Source of the DNA: Photobacterium halotolerans DSM 18316
GTDB lineage: Bacteria; Pseudomonadota; Gammaproteobacteria; Enterobacterales; Vibrionaceae
Assembly: GCF_000425165.1 (NCBI RefSeq)
Contig: NZ_AULG01000023.1
Coordinates: 1-64,000, forward strand
DNA length: 64,000 bases
Direction of reading: 5' to 3'
The position numbers and the translations under genes are program-made. Below are positions 30,290-40,592 of this stretch, in pieces. Numbering within the stretch: the first letter of the stretch is position 1; the number at the start of each line of letters is the position of its first letter. The notes beneath the pieces are model-generated. The model did no database searches, was not told where the DNA came from, and worked only from the letters and a program-made list of their open reading frames with translations.

Positions 30290-31042
30290 TTATCCCGTTG
30301 TGCCTGTTGTACTTAGTGTAGCAAGCAGTGTGGCATTGCTGGCACTGCCCACAGTGGTTATATGGCAAAAGCCAATGTCCCTGGCTTGACGGGCAATTCG
30401 CTCGCTGGGTACCAGCAAGTGGCATGTCATCAGCCATGGCTTTGCCTGCGCCGGCATCAGTCGGTACAGGTATTCCAGTTGCTGACCACTGGTGACCACC
30501 AGTGAGTCCACATTTTGTTGTTGCCACTGCCGGCTCAAAACAGCGCCATTGAGGGCCAGCCAGTGTCGGGCATAAGTTTCACAGTAAGAGACATGGGCCT
30601 GACGTTCGGCCAGTGTCTCGAAAATCAGTTCGCGGCCGCCGTTGCCACGTAATATCAGTACGTTGCGCCCTGCCGGTGTCATCAGTGCTGGCAGGGCCAG
30701 CAGCCCCTCGCTGTCTTCCTGCTGCGGTGCCTCGACATGCTGACCGCAGGCGTCTGCCAGTGTGGCGGCGGTTTGCTGGCCGACGGCGATATAATGAAGG
30801 TGAGCGGGCCAGCAAATCTCTTTTTCTGTCAGGTAAGTATGTGCCATTTTTACCGCGTGGGGGCTGACAGCAATAAGACAATCGCCTTTTTTCAGTCTGG
30901 CGAGCTGATCACCCAAAGTCGGCAGGCCGGCACCGGGGGCGATGGTCAGCAGTGGCTGAACCAGCGCCTTGATGCCCTTGGCGGCCAATGCTTGTGCCAG
31001 TGCCTCGCCGTGCGGGGCGGGTCGGGTGATCAGGACTGTCAT
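30290..31042 (-). CDS. hemD: Uroporphyrinogen-III synthase HemD
   Basis: A 250-residue enzyme that closes hydroxymethylbilane with inversion of ring D to give uroporphyrinogen III, the branch point to haem, sirohaem and B12. [53 protein letters not shown] and SYCETYAR are family features in the expected order; overall sequence conservation in this family is low. ATGA overlap with the hemC stop. Confidence 0.93.
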   Translation of the reverse strand: MTVLITRPAPHGEALAQALAAKGIKALVQPLLTIAPGAGLPTLGDQLARLKKGDCLIAVSPHAVKMAHTYLTEKEICWPAHLHYIAVGQQTAATLADACGQHVEAPQQEDSEGLLALPALMTPAGRNVLILRGNGGRELIFETLAERQAHVSYCETYARHWLALNGAVLSRQWQQQNVDSLVVTSGQQLEYLYRLMPAQAKPWLMTCHLLVPSERIARQARDIGFCHITTVGSASNATLLATLSTTGTTG

Positions 31043-31974
31043 TCTGCCTCGTCGTACAGTCGGGTCAGTATCTCGCGTGCTCCGCGATCGAGCAGCTCTT
31101 CGGCCAGCTGAGTGCCCAGGCTTTCCGCCTGCGCAATCGGGCCGCGAATTTCACCGGCGACAATCTGGCTGCCATCCGGCTCACCCACCAGCGCGCGCAG
31201 CCAGATTTGATCGCCTTCCAGCTCAGCATAGCTGCCGATAGGCACCTGACAGCCGCCTTCCAGCCGGTTGTTCATCGCCCGTTCACACAACACGCGGGTG
31301 GTGGTGGTAGGGTCGCTTAAGGTCTCCAGCAAGCCCCGGACGCGGGTATCGTCCAGACGGCATTCAATGCCGACGGCGCCCTGGCCGACAGCCGGCAGGC
31401 TGACTTCAGGGGCGAGGGCACAGCGGATGCGGTCGTCCATTTTCAGGCGCTTCAGGCCGGCACAGGCCAGCACGATGGCGTCGTATTCGCCTTCATCCAA
31501 TTTCCGCAGGCGGGTCGCCACGTTGCCGCGCAGGGTTTTAATCTGCAGATCCGGGCGGCTGGCCAGCAGCTGGCACTGGCGACGCAGGCTGGAGGTGCCG
31601 ACTATGGCGCCTTGCGGCAGCGCATCCAGATCGGCGTAGTGGTTGGACACGAACGCATCGCGCGGGTCTTCACGCTCGCAGATGGTGACCAGTCCCAGAC
31701 CGTCGGGGAATTCGACCGGCACATCCTTCATCGAGTGGACCGCGATATCGGCACGGCCTTCCAGCATCGCCTGCTCCAGCTCTTTGACAAACAAACCTTT
31801 ACCGCCCACTTTGGCCAGCGGGGTATCAAGGATGATGTCGCCTTTGGTGACCATAGGGACCAGTTCGACAATAATGCCTGGGTGGGCCTGCTCCAGTGCG
31901 GCCTTAACATATTCCGCCTGCCACAGGGCGAGCGGGCTTTTTCGGGTTGCGATCCGGATTGGCATCTCAGTCAT
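31039..31974 (-). CDS. hemC: Porphobilinogen deaminase HemC
   Basis: A 311-residue enzyme that polymerises four porphobilinogens into hydroxymethylbilane. [18 protein letters not shown] at the start, [47 protein letters not shown], and the dipyrromethane-attachment cysteine in [14 protein letters not shown] are all present. The start is placed at the ATG giving [11 protein letters not shown] (31974); ATGs at 31989 and 31965 are alternatives. First gene of hemCDXY and divergent from cyaA, as in E. coli. Confidence 0.97.
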   Translation of the reverse strand: MTEMPIRIATRKSPLALWQAEYVKAALEQAHPGIIVELVPMVTKGDIILDTPLAKVGGKGLFVKELEQAMLEGRADIAVHSMKDVPVEFPDGLGLVTICEREDPRDAFVSNHYADLDALPQGAIVGTSSLRRQCQLLASRPDLQIKTLRGNVATRLRKLDEGEYDAIVLACAGLKRLKMDDRIRCALAPEVSLPAVGQGAVGIECRLDDTRVRGLLETLSDPTTTTRVLCERAMNNRLEGGCQVPIGSYAELEGDQIWLRALVGEPDGSQIVAGEIRGPIAQAESLGTQLAEELLDRGAREILTRLYDEAE

Positions 31975-32260
31975 AGCTTGGGGGTCCATCTAATTGCTCT
32001 AAATATACTAATCGTACCACTCCGATACGGGTAAGGTAATGTAGATGTTGTTGCTGGTGCGGTGAAGCGCATTTGTCCGGTTCTGTGATATCGCTTATGG
32101 GAGATATGTCACATTACTGAATGTGATCTAGCTTCCAAAGTCCAAGGTGCTGGCGATTTCGAGTCATTGTACTATTTTGTGGTGATACAGAATGGAATTG
32201 AGCATCACGGAGCAGGTTTCCGCTCGATAGACCGTACAGACTTTACGGAATGCCTGAAAA

Positions 32261-32280
32261 GTGTTAGATTGATCACGTTT
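32261..32280 (+). promoter_or_regulatory. CRP-binding site upstream of cyaA
   Basis: GTGTTAGATTGATCACGTTT at 32261-32280 differs by a single base, as I recall it, from the CRP site that represses E. coli cyaA P2; TGTTA and TCACG are the half-sites, spaced 6 nt. It lies about 85 nt before the TTG start. The 389-nt hemC-cyaA gap also contains single TGTGA half-sites (about 32083 and 32121). cAMP-CRP feedback on adenylate cyclase synthesis is therefore expected. Confidence 0.75.
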
Positions 32281-32363
32281 TTGCTCACGAATGGCTCACA
32301 GAGTCCCCTAACGATGACAAGATTCGGGCCGCTCTGGATGCTGGTAGCTCTTGGAAGAGTAAT

Positions 32364-34946
32364 TTGCAAAATTATATTAATACCTTAATAGGCAGGTTGG
32401 ATAAGCATAACCACCGTCGGGTTGAACGTGCGCGTCTTGCCATGAACGCACAATCTGAGCAGGTGTTCAGTGTGCTGCCTGTGCTGTTGCATGTTAACCA
32501 TCCCGCATTGCCTGGCTACCAGGATGCCGAAGTACCGCAAGGTATTGCGTCATTCATTCCTACTTCACGTCAGTCGACGCTGATCCGTGAGCATTTTGCT
32601 TTCGATCTTCCCGCTTCTTTTTTTCATGACTCTCCGGATGGCGACATCCTGGGTTTGTACGCGATGGGCAGCACCTCGTCGCTGGGCCAGAGCCTGACCA
32701 GTGATCTGGATATCTGGGTCTGTATCCGCACCCGTATGCCGTCAGATGAGCGTGAAGCGCTGCTGACCAAGTGTAAAGCCGTGTCCGGCTGGGCGCAGAC
32801 ACAGGGCGTGGAAGCCAACTTTTTCCTGATCGACGATAACCGTTTCCGCCATAACCGCTCGGAAGCCCTGAGTGGCGATAACTGTGGTTCCAGTCAGCAT
32901 TTGCTGCTGCTGGACGAGTTTTACCGCTCGGCCGTGCATTTGGCGGGGCAGCGCTTCCTGTGGTATCTGGTACCGCCGGAAATGGAAGAGTGTTATGACG
33001 ATTATGTCGCTTATCTGGCGGCCAATGGTTATATCAACCGCGATGAGTGGATTGACTTTGGCGGCCTGTGCCGCATTCCGGCCGAAGAATATTTCGGCTC
33101 CAGCCTGTGGCATCTGTACAAAAGTATCGACTCTCCCTATAAATCGGTGCTGAAAGCTATTTTGCTGGAAGCTTACTCCTGCGAGTATCCCCATACCCAG
33201 CTTTTGAGCGTGGACGGTAAGCGGCGCTTTTTCTCCGAGCAGTCGTCGCACTACGCGATGGATGCCTACTACCTGATGCTGGAAAAAGTGACCCGTTATC
33301 TGGAGCGGATTAACGATCACCGTCGTCTGGATCTGGTGCGTCGCTGTTTCTATCTCAAGACCCACGAAAAACTGACCCGCGAGCCCGGTATTGGCTCAGT
33401 CGCCTGGCGCCGTGAGGTGCTGGCGGAGCTGACCACTGAGTGGCAATGGTCCCGTGAGGTCATTGAAGAGCTGGATAACCGCCGTAACTGGAAGGTGGAG
33501 CAGGTCAAGCGCGCTCACAACGAACTGCTTGATGCCCTGATGCTCAGTTATCGTAACCTGATCCTGTTCGCGCGCCGCAACGACATTACCTCGTCGATCA
33601 GCCCGGAAGATATCAGCATTCTGGCCCGTAAGCTGTATGCGGCCTTTGAGGTACTGCCCGGCAAAGTGACTCTGCTCAATCCGCAGGTGTCACCTGACCT
33701 GCACGAAGGGGATCTGACCTTTATTCAGGTGCCTGCCGGGCGGACCAACACCGCGGGCTGGTACCTGTACAAGCAGCCGCTGGATCCGTACGCCATTCTG
33801 GGCCAGCCGTCGCTAGAGCATAACCGCTACCTGAGTAAACTGGTGGCCTGGGCGTATTTCAACGGCCTGCTGACCGAAACGACCAACCTGCACACTGTGG
33901 TGCGCGATTCGGCCATGGATATCGACAAGCTGTACCAGATGGTGAGCGATATCCGCAATACCTTTTCGATCCGCCGTCCCAAGCCCGGCCTGAAAGCCCT
34001 GTCCAGCCCGTGTGAAATCCGTCAGTTAGGGATTTTCATCAATCTGGAGCAGGACCCGACGGAAGAAATGAAAAGCCGGGCGGTGAAGTTTGATTTCAAA
34101 AATACCGATATCTTCAGCTTTGGCCCTGAGCAGACCTGTCTGGTCGGCAGCGTCGATCTGGTTTACCGCAACTCATGGAATGAAGTGCGTACCCTGAACT
34201 TCAAGGGTGAAAACGCCATGATGGATGCGCTGAAAACCATTTTGAGTAAGATGCACCAGGATGCCATTTCGCCCGAATCGGTCGATGTGTTTTGCTACAG
34301 CAAGCACATGCGCGGGATGATCCGTAACCTGGTCTACCAGCTGGTGGCCGAATGCATTGAGATGCGCCTGATGCCGGTGGAGCAGCAGGAGAAGCAGCGC
34401 CGTTTTAAAGCGATCCGCATTGGCAGCCAGACTCATGGTTTGTTCTTTGAGCGTCGCGGGGTTTCGGTGCAGAAGCTGGAAAATTCGGTCGATTTCTACC
34501 GCTGTATTTCCAGTAATAAACTGCTGGGCAGTGCCAGTGTGGTGATGGGAAAAACCGATGAGCCGCATCCGCCGTCCATTGTCGATGCGTATGCCAGTGA
34601 AGGCCTGATCCAGTTCTTCTTTGAAGACTGTGAAAACCACGGCTTCAATATTTATATCCTGGATGAAACCAACCGGATTGAGGTCTACCGCCAGTGCAGC
34701 GGCAACATGGATGAAATGGTCCATGGTGTGAACCGGTTTTATACCTCGGCGCAGGACAGGTTCAGTTACAGCTCGAATTTCATCAATTTTAACCTGCCTC
34801 AGTTCTACCATATCGTTTATGGCCCGGAGGGTGAGTGCCAGGTGTTACCTTACAAGAGCGGCTATCAGGCTGAGCGCCGGCTGGCAGCGGATAACCAGGC
34901 CGCTATGGATGAAGCCGGTAAAGGCGGCCAGATGAGTTTGTCTTAA
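32364..34946 (+). CDS. cyaA: Adenylate cyclase, class I
   Basis: An 860-residue enzyme making cAMP. The N-terminal catalytic domain holds GSTSSLGQSLTSDLDIWV with the metal-binding aspartates at 114 and 116, then FFLIDDNRFRHN and LLLDEFYRSAVHLAG. The C-terminal regulatory half ends SSNFINFNLPQFYHIVYG, similar to E. coli. The start codon is TTG at 32364 after GGAAGAG, the same rare start that limits CyaA synthesis in E. coli; no ATG near would fit the family start (QNYINTLIGRLDKHN). Divergent from hemC. Confidence 0.97.
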   Translation: MQNYINTLIGRLDKHNHRRVERARLAMNAQSEQVFSVLPVLLHVNHPALPGYQDAEVPQGIASFIPTSRQSTLIREHFAFDLPASFFHDSPDGDILGLYAMGSTSSLGQSLTSDLDIWVCIRTRMPSDEREALLTKCKAVSGWAQTQGVEANFFLIDDNRFRHNRSEALSGDNCGSSQHLLLLDEFYRSAVHLAGQRFLWYLVPPEMEECYDDYVAYLAANGYINRDEWIDFGGLCRIPAEEYFGSSLWHLYKSIDSPYKSVLKAILLEAYSCEYPHTQLLSVDGKRRFFSEQSSHYAMDAYYLMLEKVTRYLERINDHRRLDLVRRCFYLKTHEKLTREPGIGSVAWRREVLAELTTEWQWSREVIEELDNRRNWKVEQVKRAHNELLDALMLSYRNLILFARRNDITSSISPEDISILARKLYAAFEVLPGKVTLLNPQVSPDLHEGDLTFIQVPAGRTNTAGWYLYKQPLDPYAILGQPSLEHNRYLSKLVAWAYFNGLLTETTNLHTVVRDSAMDIDKLYQMVSDIRNTFSIRRPKPGLKALSSPCEIRQLGIFINLEQDPTEEMKSRAVKFDFKNTDIFSFGPEQTCLVGSVDLVYRNSWNEVRTLNFKGENAMMDALKTILSKMHQDAISPESVDVFCYSKHMRGMIRNLVYQLVAECIEMRLMPVEQQEKQRRFKAIRIGSQTHGLFFERRGVSVQKLENSVDFYRCISSNKLLGSASVVMGKTDEPHPPSIVDAYASEGLIQFFFEDCENHGFNIYILDETNRIEVYRQCSGNMDEMVHGVNRFYTSAQDRFSYSSNFINFNLPQFYHIVYGPEGECQVLPYKSGYQAERRLAADNQAAMDEAGKGGQMSLS

Positions 34947-34976
34947 GGCTGTGTGCCTTATCGGGCTCTGGTTATC

Positions 34977-35020
34977 CGGCGCCGCAGAGGAATGTCTCTG
35001 CGGCGCCGGCATCGTTTTTA
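34977..35020 (+). terminator. Terminator of cyaA
   Basis: A perfect 14-bp stem, CCGGCGCCGCAGAG (34977-34990) with CTCTGCGGCGCCGG (34997-35010), then CATCGTTTTT. It abuts the stop of convergent cyaY at 35018. Confidence 0.92.
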
Positions 35021-35329
35021 CCAGTCGACTTTTTCTTGCGCGTGAACCGAGCACTCGCGCTTGATCAGTGAAATCAGCTCTTCGCCACTGCGGGTGCAGA
35101 GCCAGATCCCGTCGTTATATTTGAAGTGATAGCCGCCTGATTTGGACGCAACCCAGATTTCATGCAGCGGCTCCTGGCGGTTGATGACGATCTGGCTGCG
35201 GTTTTCAAACTCCAGTGTCAGCACATTGCCCGTGGTCTCATATTCGATATCAGCGCCGGACTGATCGATGCCTTCCTCGATATGCATAAGTACCTGATCA
35301 GCCAGTTTATGAAATTCAGTATCGTTCAT
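35018..35329 (-). CDS. cyaY: Frataxin-like iron-binding protein CyaY
   Basis: A 103-residue frataxin homologue that binds iron and IscS and modulates iron-sulfur cluster assembly. The acidic first helix (MNDTEFHKLADQVLMHIEEGID), VLTLEFENRSQIVINRQEP, EIWVASKSGGYHFKY and the final GEELISLIKREC match the family. The ATG at 35329 is preceded by ACAGG; the frame is open far upstream without family similarity. Convergent with cyaA and divergent from lptM. Confidence 0.95.
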   Translation of the reverse strand: MNDTEFHKLADQVLMHIEEGIDQSGADIEYETTGNVLTLEFENRSQIVINRQEPLHEIWVASKSGGYHFKYNDGIWLCTRSGEELISLIKRECSVHAQEKVDW

Positions 35330-35405
35330 CCTGTAAGTCCTATTGCTTTTCCTAGTGTGGGTGCGATTATAGAGGGCATTGCAATCATTATCACTGGCTT
35401 TAAAA

Positions 35406-35525
35406 ATGCGTACAGGTTTAATAGCAACATTTATTCTGACAGTACTGACATTGGCAGGCTGCGGCCAGAGTGGTCCGCTGTATATGCCAGCCGATGACAC
35501 CGAACAGGCAGAGCAAACCGAATAA
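35406..35525 (+). CDS. lptM: LPS-assembly lipoprotein LptM (YifL)
   Basis: A 39-residue lipoprotein: MRTGLIATFILTVLTLAG then the lipobox cysteine, followed by GQSGPLYMPADD. The LAGC lipobox and the C-G-x-x-G-P-L-Y-x-P pattern are those of E. coli LptM, which binds LptD and helps it form its native disulfides; the acidic tail is shorter here. It lies between cyaY and lysA exactly as in E. coli, with lysA starting 28 nt after its stop. It is easy to miss because of its size. Confidence 0.9.
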   Translation: MRTGLIATFILTVLTLAGCGQSGPLYMPADDTEQAEQTE

Positions 35526-35553
35526 CCGCGGCCATAACAGGGAAGAGACCACA

Positions 35554-36804
35554 TTGGATTATTTTAATTATCAGCAAGACGGCCAGCTATACGCTGAAGA
35601 TATCGCAGTAACTGACCTGGCTGAACGTTTTGGCACGCCGCTTTATGTATACTCCCGCGCGACTCTGGAACGCCACTGGCGCGCGTTTGACAGTGCGGTG
35701 GCTGATCACCCGCATCTGATCTGTTACGCGGTGAAAGCCAACTCCAACCTCGGGGTACTGAATGTGCTGGCCCGGCTGGGTTCAGGGTTTGATATTGTCT
35801 CTGTCGGCGAGCTGGAGCGCGTGATTGCCGCCGGCGGTGAGGCCGGGAAAGTCGTGTTCTCCGGTGTCGGTAAAACCGCCGCGGAAATGCGCCGGGCGCT
35901 CGAACTGGACATCAAGTGTTTTAATGTTGAATCAGAGCCTGAACTGGAGCGCCTGAATCAGGTGGCTGCTGAGATGGGCAAAGTGGCCTCTGTGTCGCTG
36001 CGCATCAACCCGGATGTGGATGCCAAAACCCACCCCTATATTTCCACCGGTCTGCGTGACAACAAGTTCGGCATTGCCTTTGACCGCGCCCCGGAAGTGT
36101 ACCGTCTGGCGCACAGCCTGCCGCATCTCAATGTGATTGGCATGGACTGTCATATCGGTTCACAGCTGACAGAGCTGACGCCTTTTATTGATGCCACAGA
36201 TCGCCTGCTGGCCCTGATTGATACCCTGAAAGCAGAAGGCATAGTGATCCGCCATCTGGATGTCGGTGGCGGTCTGGGCGTGACCTACAACGATGAGCAG
36301 CCGCCATTGCCTTCAGATTACGCGAAAGCGTTGCTGGAGCGCCTGGAAAATCACATGGATCTGGAGCTGATTTTTGAGCCGGGCCGTGCGATTGCCGCCA
36401 ATGCCGGTGTGCTGGTGACCCGTGTTGAGTACCTCAAGCATACCGAGCACAAAAACTTCGCCATCGTCGATGCCGCCATGAATGATCTGATCCGTCCGAC
36501 CCTGTATCACGCCTGGCAGGCGATAGTGCCGGTCGTCCCGCGTGACGGTGAGCCGCTGGAATACGACTTTGTCGGCCCGATCTGTGAAACCGGCGACTAC
36601 ATAGGTAAAGAGCGCCTGCTGAAACTGGAGCAGGGCGATCTGGTCGCCGTGCGTTCTGCCGGTGCCTACGGGTTTGTGATGTCATCCAACTACAACACCC
36701 GTCCGCGTGTGGCGGAAATCATGGTCGATGGCGATCAGGCTCACGTGGTGCGTGAGCGTGAAACGCTGAGCCAGCTGTGGCAGTCTGAGCGCCTGTTGCC
36801 TTAA
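35554..36804 (+). CDS. lysA: Diaminopimelate decarboxylase LysA
   Basis: A 416-residue PLP enzyme making lysine from meso-diaminopimelate. AVKANSN holds the PLP lysine, GSGFDIVSVGELERV, MDCHIGSQLTEL, DVGGGLGVTY, FEPGRAIAANAGVL and GPICETGDYIG (active-site Cys) are intact. No ATG fits: the family start DYFNYQQDGQLY lies at a TTG at 35554 behind AGGGAAGA, so TTG initiation is inferred. Member of lptM-lysA-dapF-yigA-xerC-yigB. Confidence 0.95.
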   Translation: MDYFNYQQDGQLYAEDIAVTDLAERFGTPLYVYSRATLERHWRAFDSAVADHPHLICYAVKANSNLGVLNVLARLGSGFDIVSVGELERVIAAGGEAGKVVFSGVGKTAAEMRRALELDIKCFNVESEPELERLNQVAAEMGKVASVSLRINPDVDAKTHPYISTGLRDNKFGIAFDRAPEVYRLAHSLPHLNVIGMDCHIGSQLTELTPFIDATDRLLALIDTLKAEGIVIRHLDVGGGLGVTYNDEQPPLPSDYAKALLERLENHMDLELIFEPGRAIAANAGVLVTRVEYLKHTEHKNFAIVDAAMNDLIRPTLYHAWQAIVPVVPRDGEPLEYDFVGPICETGDYIGKERLLKLEQGDLVAVRSAGAYGFVMSSNYNTRPRVAEIMVDGDQAHVVRERETLSQLWQSERLLP

Positions 36805-36825
36805 CCCATAAGCGAGAGAACGCCG

Positions 36826-37656
36826 ATGCAGTTTCAATTTTCTAAGATGCATGGTTTGGGCAATGATTTTATGGTCGTCGACTGTGTCACCCAGAACATC
36901 TTCTTCTCCCCGGACGCCATCAGGCGTCTGGCGGATCGGCATCGCGGGGTGGGTTTTGATCAGCTTCTGGTCGTAGAGCCGCCTTATGATCCCGAGACGG
37001 ATTTTCACTATCGCATTTTTAATGCCGATGGCAGCGAAGTGTCGCAGTGCGGCAACGGTGCCCGTTGTTTTGCCCGCTTTGTCTCCATGAAAGGGCTGAC
37101 CAACAAATACCGGATCGCGGTCAGTACCAAATCGGGCAAGATGGTGCTGCAGCTGGAGAACGACAATCAGGTGACGGTCAACATGGGCGTTCCTGAGTTC
37201 ACACCGGAAAAAATTCCGTTTAAGGCCAAACAGGAAGAAAAAACCTACATACTGCGCGCGGAAGATAACACCGTATTCTGCGGTGCCGCCAGTATGGGCA
37301 ACCCGCACTGTGTGACCGTGGTGGATGATGTGGACACGGCGGATGTCGAGACGCTCGGCCCGTTACTGGAAAGCCATGAGCGTTTTCCTGAGCGGGTGAA
37401 TGTCGGCTTCATGCAGGTGGTGTCGCGCGCTGCCGTGCGCCTGCGGGTCTACGAACGCGGCGCGGGCGAAACCCAGGCCTGTGGCAGCGGAGCCTGTGCG
37501 GCTGTCGCCATCGGTCAGCGCCAGGGCTTGCTGGACAGCAATGTGACCGTCAGCCTGCCCGGTGGCGACCTGCATATTCGCTGGGCTGGCGAGGGTCAGC
37601 CGCTGTATATGACCGGGCCTGTTGCTCATGTGTTCGATGGCCAAATCACGCTCTGA
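36826..37656 (+). CDS. dapF: Diaminopimelate epimerase DapF
   Basis: A 276-residue PLP-independent epimerase converting LL- to meso-diaminopimelate for lysine and peptidoglycan. The two catalytic cysteines are visible in [13 protein letters not shown] and [23 protein letters not shown] is the usual start. It is encoded next to lysA, which uses its product. GCGAGAGAAC precedes the ATG. No truncation. Confidence 0.97.
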   Translation: MQFQFSKMHGLGNDFMVVDCVTQNIFFSPDAIRRLADRHRGVGFDQLLVVEPPYDPETDFHYRIFNADGSEVSQCGNGARCFARFVSMKGLTNKYRIAVSTKSGKMVLQLENDNQVTVNMGVPEFTPEKIPFKAKQEEKTYILRAEDNTVFCGAASMGNPHCVTVVDDVDTADVETLGPLLESHERFPERVNVGFMQVVSRAAVRLRVYERGAGETQACGSGACAAVAIGQRQGLLDSNVTVSLPGGDLHIRWAGEGQPLYMTGPVAHVFDGQITL

Positions 37657-37724
37657 AGTGTGGTAAGTGGCAAGTTGCCGGTGGGGCTGTCTGGCCCCAT
37701 TGAGCCTAACCAAATCTGCAAGTT

Positions 37725-38432
37725 ATGACTGAGATGACCCAACTGAACCAACGCCCTGCGGATGATGAGGGGGCAGCGCTTAATCCGCAGGCGATCGCGG
37801 CCTTTTTAACGGCCAATCCTGATTTTTTTATCCAGCAGCCCGAGTTGCTGGAACAGCTCAGGCTGCCTCATGCGGAACGCGGGTCGGTTTCGCTGGTGGA
37901 GCGCCAGATGGAGCGGCTGCGCCATAAAGTGGCGGAGCTGGAAAAGCAGATCGAGAGCATGATGTCTGTCGCAGCCAGTAACAGCACGTTATTTGCTGCC
38001 TTCGCTCGCGCCCAGCAGCAATTGTTCCAGACCCACAATATTTACCAGGCACTGAGTGTGCTGACCGCCCTGGCAACGGAACTGGATTTGCGGGTCAGTG
38101 TGCGCCTGTTCGACAGCATGGACGCCGAGCTGTCGCTGAGCCGGCAGGCGTTTGAAGGGTTTCGGCGCGCCCGGCTCAACCCGCAGGATGTCTATCTTGG
38201 CCGCCTGCGCAGTGCCGAAAGCGAAATGCTGTTCGCTCAACCCCCTCAGCTGGGCTCATTCATCGTGCTCAAGCTGGGTGAATCGGAACGGCCTGACGGC
38301 GTACTGTGTTTTGCCAGCCGGGATGGCGGCCATTTCCAGCCCGGGATGGACACCCTGTTTGTGACCCAGTTGGCCGACGTGCTGGGACGCTTGATCCGCC
38401 ACTGGGAATACAGCCGTGAGGTTATTGAATGA
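37725..38432 (+). CDS. yigA: DUF484 family protein YigA
   Basis: A 235-residue protein of the DUF484 family. [27 protein letters not shown] is the conserved N-terminal block, then a coiled coil ([21 protein letters not shown]) and a GAF-like C-terminal region ([33 protein letters not shown]). Its function is unknown; it is almost always between dapF and xerC, and it overlaps xerC by 4 nt. Two ATGs (37725 and 37734) could start it and no strong ribosome site separates them. Confidence 0.9.
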   Translation: MTEMTQLNQRPADDEGAALNPQAIAAFLTANPDFFIQQPELLEQLRLPHAERGSVSLVERQMERLRHKVAELEKQIESMMSVAASNSTLFAAFARAQQQLFQTHNIYQALSVLTALATELDLRVSVRLFDSMDAELSLSRQAFEGFRRARLNPQDVYLGRLRSAESEMLFAQPPQLGSFIVLKLGESERPDGVLCFASRDGGHFQPGMDTLFVTQLADVLGRLIRHWEYSREVIE

Positions 38433-39337
38433 GTTTGCCGGCCAGCCTGACCCGCTCCCTTGACCGCTTTTACGAGTACCTGCGCAGTGAGCGGGAGCTG
38501 AGCCTGCACACTCAACAGAACTACAAGCGCCAACTGACCACAGTGGCGGAGCAGCTGCTCGAACTGGGGGTCTCCGACTGGCACACCTTAGATGCCGCCT
38601 GGGTTCGTCAGGTGGCGAGCAAAGGTATGCGCGACGGCCTCAAGGCCAGCAGCCTGGCGATGCGCTTATCCGCGCTGCGCAGTTTTCTGGATTATCTGGT
38701 CCATCAGGGAGAGCTGAAGGCCAATCCGGCCAAAGGGGTGTCAGCCCCGCGCAAATCCCGGCCGCTGCCCAAAAACCTGGATGTCGATGAGATGGATCAG
38801 CTGCTCAGCGTCGACGAGAATGATCCCTTGTCGGTGCGGGATCGGGCGATGATGGAGCTCATGTATGGCGCGGGCCTGCGCTTGTCGGAGCTGGTTGGGC
38901 TTAACGTGAAAGACATCAGCCTGAGCAAGGGCGATCTGCGGGTGATAGGTAAAGGCGACAAAGAACGTATTGTCCCTTTTGCCGGCCTGGCCCGGGAATG
39001 GGTGGGGATCTGGCTGAAAATGCGCGGACAGCTGGCCGCTCCCGGTGAACCGGCCTTGTTTGTGTCCAAGCTGGGCCAGCGTATCTCCAACCGTAACGTG
39101 CAGAAACGCATGGCGGAATGGGGCCAGAAGCAAGCGGTGTCCAGCCATATCAATCCGCACAAGCTGCGCCACAGCTTTGCCACCCACATGCTGGAGTCCA
39201 GCGGCGATCTTCGCGCAGTGCAGGAGCTGCTGGGCCACGCCAATCTCAGTACCACACAAATCTACACCCATTTGGATTTTCAGCATTTAGCCAAGGTGTA
39301 CGATCAGGCACATCCGCGTGCCAAGAAAACCAAATAA
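38429..39337 (+). CDS. xerC: Site-specific tyrosine recombinase XerC
   Basis: A 302-residue recombinase that with XerD resolves chromosome dimers at dif. It has an N-terminal SAM-like core-binding domain (to about 100) and a catalytic domain with Arg in GAGLRLSEL, Lys in [11 protein letters not shown], HxxR in [12 protein letters not shown], His in [11 protein letters not shown] and the nucleophilic Tyr in IYTHLDF. ATGA overlap with yigA. Confidence 0.97.
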   Translation: MSLPASLTRSLDRFYEYLRSERELSLHTQQNYKRQLTTVAEQLLELGVSDWHTLDAAWVRQVASKGMRDGLKASSLAMRLSALRSFLDYLVHQGELKANPAKGVSAPRKSRPLPKNLDVDEMDQLLSVDENDPLSVRDRAMMELMYGAGLRLSELVGLNVKDISLSKGDLRVIGKGDKERIVPFAGLAREWVGIWLKMRGQLAAPGEPALFVSKLGQRISNRNVQKRMAEWGQKQAVSSHINPHKLRHSFATHMLESSGDLRAVQELLGHANLSTTQIYTHLDFQHLAKVYDQAHPRAKKTK

Positions 39338-39349
39338 GGAGCCGGTGCC

Positions 39350-40066
39350 ATGCAGTTTTACCGCAGTTTTCGTTCTCCCAAAGCACTCACCTTTGATCTG
39401 GACGATACCCTGTACGATAACCATCCGGTGATTCTGCGCGCCGAGCAGGCGATGTATGACTGGCTGGCCGCCGCGCATCCGGCGGCCCATGCCCTGAGTC
39501 CGGCGGACTGGCAGCGCCTCAAATACCAGCTGGCGAAGGACAATCCTATGCTGCGCCACGACGTGACCGAATGGCGCCGGGTCATGCTGCGTACCGGCCT
39601 GAGCCGAGTCGGCTATTCGCAGACCCGGGCTGCTGAGGCTACGGAAGAAGGGCTGCACATAGTATTAACTGTCAGAAATCAGGTCGATGTGCCTGAGCTG
39701 ACCCATGCCGTGCTCGGTGAGCTGGCCACGCGGGTGCCGCTGCTGGCGATCACCAACGGCAATGTGGACGCGGATAAAATCGGTCTGGGCCAGTATTTCT
39801 CCCGGGTGCTGGTGGCAGGGCGTGACGGCCTGTCCAAACCGGAGCCAGATTTATTTCTCCAGGCTCAGGCACTGTTGGGGCTGTCGGCGGCGGATATTCT
39901 TCATGTCGGCGATCACCTGATCAGCGATGTGGGCGGCGCCCGCCGCAGCGGTTTTCAGGCCTGCTGGTTTAATGATCAGTCACGTCAGATGCACCAGGAG
40001 TCCAAGGCAACCTGGCTGCCGGATGTTGAAATCCACACTCTGGATCAGCTGTTGACACTGGTGTGA
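39350..40066 (+). CDS. yigB: HAD-superfamily phosphatase YigB
   Basis: A 238-residue HAD hydrolase. Motif I is LTFDLDDTLYDN, motif II AITNGNVD, motif III lysine in GLSKPEPDLF and motif IV ILHVGDHLISDVGGA. E. coli YigB dephosphorylates FMN and the riboflavin precursor 5-amino-6-ribitylamino-uracil phosphate. The location after xerC matches E. coli. AGGAGCC precedes the ATG. It ends two bases before the convergent DoxX gene, and no terminator is visible between them. Confidence 0.92.
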   Translation: MQFYRSFRSPKALTFDLDDTLYDNHPVILRAEQAMYDWLAAAHPAAHALSPADWQRLKYQLAKDNPMLRHDVTEWRRVMLRTGLSRVGYSQTRAAEATEEGLHIVLTVRNQVDVPELTHAVLGELATRVPLLAITNGNVDADKIGLGQYFSRVLVAGRDGLSKPEPDLFLQAQALLGLSAADILHVGDHLISDVGGARRSGFQACWFNDQSRQMHQESKATWLPDVEIHTLDQLLTLV

Positions 40067-40068
40067 GC

Positions 40069-40527
40069 CTATTCCAGTAAGCGGCTGGGCCGTCGCGCCT
40101 GGCCGGACAGGTGGTCCAGCGACACCAGCCCTGCGCCCCAGAACACATTCACCAGCAGCATCATGCCCCACAGCTGGTGGTCAAAAAAGCCCTTCTCCCA
40201 CAGCAGCGGATAGGACACCACGGCGATGATGTTGAAGACAAACAGCAGCAGTGCCATCGGCCGGGTCAGCAGGCCCAGCACCAGAAACACAGGCACTATC
40301 AGTTCGGTCGCCGTGCCCAGATAGGCGGCTATCCGCCACGGCAGCAGGGGCACCTGATATTCATATTCAAACAGATACAGGGTACTGTCCCAGCTCTGGT
40401 ATTTGATCATGCCCGAGTTGAAAAAGACCCAGGCGACCCACAAGCGGGTGAATAGCAGCAACAGGGGGGTCAGCGGTGCCAGCAGGCGGCTGAACAGGGT
40501 ATCTGTGTCTTTGATAAGGTAGAGCAT
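40069..40527 (-). CDS. DoxX-family membrane protein of the bufferin-type cluster
   Basis: A 152-residue protein with about four membrane helices; LFTRLWVAWVFFNSGMIKYQSW, YLGTATELIVPVFLVLGLLTR and LWGMMLLVNVFWGAG are typical DoxX blocks. In clusters for DUF2282 peptides the DoxX gene (HvfD/BufD-like) is the usual fourth member; its proposed roles are membrane electron transfer or export support. A strong CAGGAGG site fixes the ATG at 40527. It is 65 nt downstream of the DUF2063 gene on the same strand. Confidence 0.85.
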   Translation of the reverse strand: MLYLIKDTDTLFSRLLAPLTPLLLLFTRLWVAWVFFNSGMIKYQSWDSTLYLFEYEYQVPLLPWRIAAYLGTATELIVPVFLVLGLLTRPMALLLFVFNIIAVVSYPLLWEKGFFDHQLWGMMLLVNVFWGAGLVSLDHLSGQARRPSRLLE

Positions 40528-40592
40528 GTCAGCCTCCTGATCTTCAGTGCAGCGCTGAGGTGGCGTTGCCACTGAAGAACTGAATATTTTGA

